From Segetimicrobium sp035279545 (GTDB lineage: Bacteria > Sysuimicrobiota > Sysuimicrobiia > Sysuimicrobiales > Segetimicrobiaceae), in NCBI GenBank assembly GCA_035279545.1, contig DATEHM010000082.1, forward strand, positions 1 through 6,473: a stretch of DNA of 6,473 bases, in the 5' to 3' direction. A program made the translations under genes and the position numbers. Below, in pieces: positions 5,960 to 6,473 of this stretch. How positions within the stretch are numbered: the stretch's first letter is position 1; every line of letters starts with the position of its first letter. The notes under the pieces were generated by a model. It was not told the origin of the DNA. It worked only from the letters and a program-made list of their open reading frames with translations, and searched no databases.

Positions 5960-6473
5960 GTGGTGGGGGTTGTGGCGGGACTCGACGAGGCGCTCGATCG
6001 GTTGCTGGCGGCGGCGGCGCCGCTGTCGGAGGAATCCGTCCCCGCCGCGGCCGCGGCCGGGCGCGTCGCGGCGGAAGACGTTCGCGCGCCCGGCCCCGTG
6101 CCGCACTTCGCCAGAGCCGCGATGGACGGGTACCTCTGTCACGACGCCGACATTCGGGACGCGTCGCCGGAGGGGCCCGTCGTCCTCCGCATCACCGGCA
6201 GGGTGCGGATGGGAGAGGAGCCGGAGGGCGGACCGGCCCGCGGTGAAGCCTGGGCGATCACGACCGGCGCGCCGATGCCCCCTCGCGGCGACCGGGTGGT
6301 GCCCCTGGAGATAGTGCGCCGCGTCGGCGAGGAGGTGCGGATCGCGCGGCCCCCCGGCCGGAAGACGCACGTCTCCCCGCCCGGGGAGGTGATCCGCGCA
6401 GGGGCCCCGCTGATCGCCGCGGGCGAGGTCGTGGGACCGACCGCGGCGGGGGCGCTGGCGGCGTGCGGGGTGG
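5960..6473 (+). CDS. MoeA-like molybdopterin molybdotransferase, N-terminal part (3' end outside window)
   Basis: MoeA inserts molybdate into adenylylated molybdopterin, the last step of molybdenum cofactor synthesis, in the cytoplasm. The frame from the GTG at 5960 stays open to the right edge (171 residues seen; full family members are about 400). Matches to the MoeA N-terminal domains: LDEALDRLL at the start, GRVAAEDVRAP (34-44), FARAAMDGYL (50-59, usually SAMDGYA), ITTGAPMP (100-107) followed by GDRVVPLE (110-117), then PPGEVIRAGAPL (140-151), with AAGALAACGV (162-171) at the edge. The MDGY aspartate (Asp56) is kept. The serine before it is Ala, and the usual Gly-Glu-Asp (GED) motif reads GEV. 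Other in-frame GTG starts are 5963 and 5972; none has a clear Shine-Dalgarno sequence, and an in-frame stop at 5915-5917 bounds the gene upstream. It may be a divergent or specialised paralogue rather than the housekeeping enzyme. Confidence 0.87.
   Translation, partial: MVGVVAGLDEALDRLLAAAAPLSEESVPAAAAAGRVAAEDVRAPGPVPHFARAAMDGYLCHDADIRDASPEGPVVLRITGRVRMGEEPEGGPARGEAWAITTGAPMPPRGDRVVPLEIVRRVGEEVRIARPPGRKTHVSPPGEVIRAGAPLIAAGEVVGPTAAGALAACGV

Noticed and set aside
5858..6370. - strand open frame opposite the moeA-like gene
   Set aside because: The + strand frame gives clear MoeA motifs; the antisense translation has none.

Overview
This is a GC-rich bacterial window with frequent GTG starts, close gene packing and no mobile element, CRISPR array or RNA gene that I can see. 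The organism cannot be fixed from the sequence. The base composition and gene types would suit an uncultured high-GC lineage such as Rokubacteria or Sysuimicrobiota, but that is only a guess. Seven protein-coding genes are supported; the first and last run off the window edges.

The left part (1-4456) is all on the + strand. It opens with the C-terminal portion of an S9C-type serine peptidase (beta-propeller plus alpha/beta-hydrolase, complete catalytic triad). Next comes a cytoplasmic class A beta-lactamase-fold serine hydrolase. Then follow three translationally coupled membrane genes: azlC (2552-3235), azlD (3228-3515) and an EamA/DMT-family exporter (3512-4456). azlC/azlD overlap by 8 bp and azlD/EamA by 4 bp. 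AzlCD is a two-part branched-chain amino acid exporter, so one reading is a module that breaks down peptides and exports surplus amino acids. That is inference from gene order. The two hydrolases have real gaps before the next gene and may be separate units.

A perfect 13-bp GC-rich hairpin (4488-4518) sits between the convergent EamA and MFS genes and looks like a shared terminator. On the - strand lies an OFA-family MFS transporter (4532-5779), the family named after the oxalate:formate antiporter. Its start is best placed at an internal ATG behind a strong Shine-Dalgarno sequence, 8 codons downstream of the longest frame.

A divergent intergenic region (5780-5959) carries an AT-rich promoter-like island, two TTGACA copies 21 bp apart, two perfect GC dyads and an orphan Shine-Dalgarno sequence. 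Beyond it, on the + strand, is the N-terminal part of a divergent MoeA-like molybdopterin molybdotransferase (5960 to the window end).

I do not see a clear new multi-gene system. The points most worth a second look are residue-level: an extended omega-loop region with no clear Glu166 in the beta-lactamase-like protein, Trp instead of the OxlT substrate lysine in the OFA transporter, and altered conserved positions in the MoeA-like protein. The regulatory architecture of the divergent intergenic region also deserves attention.
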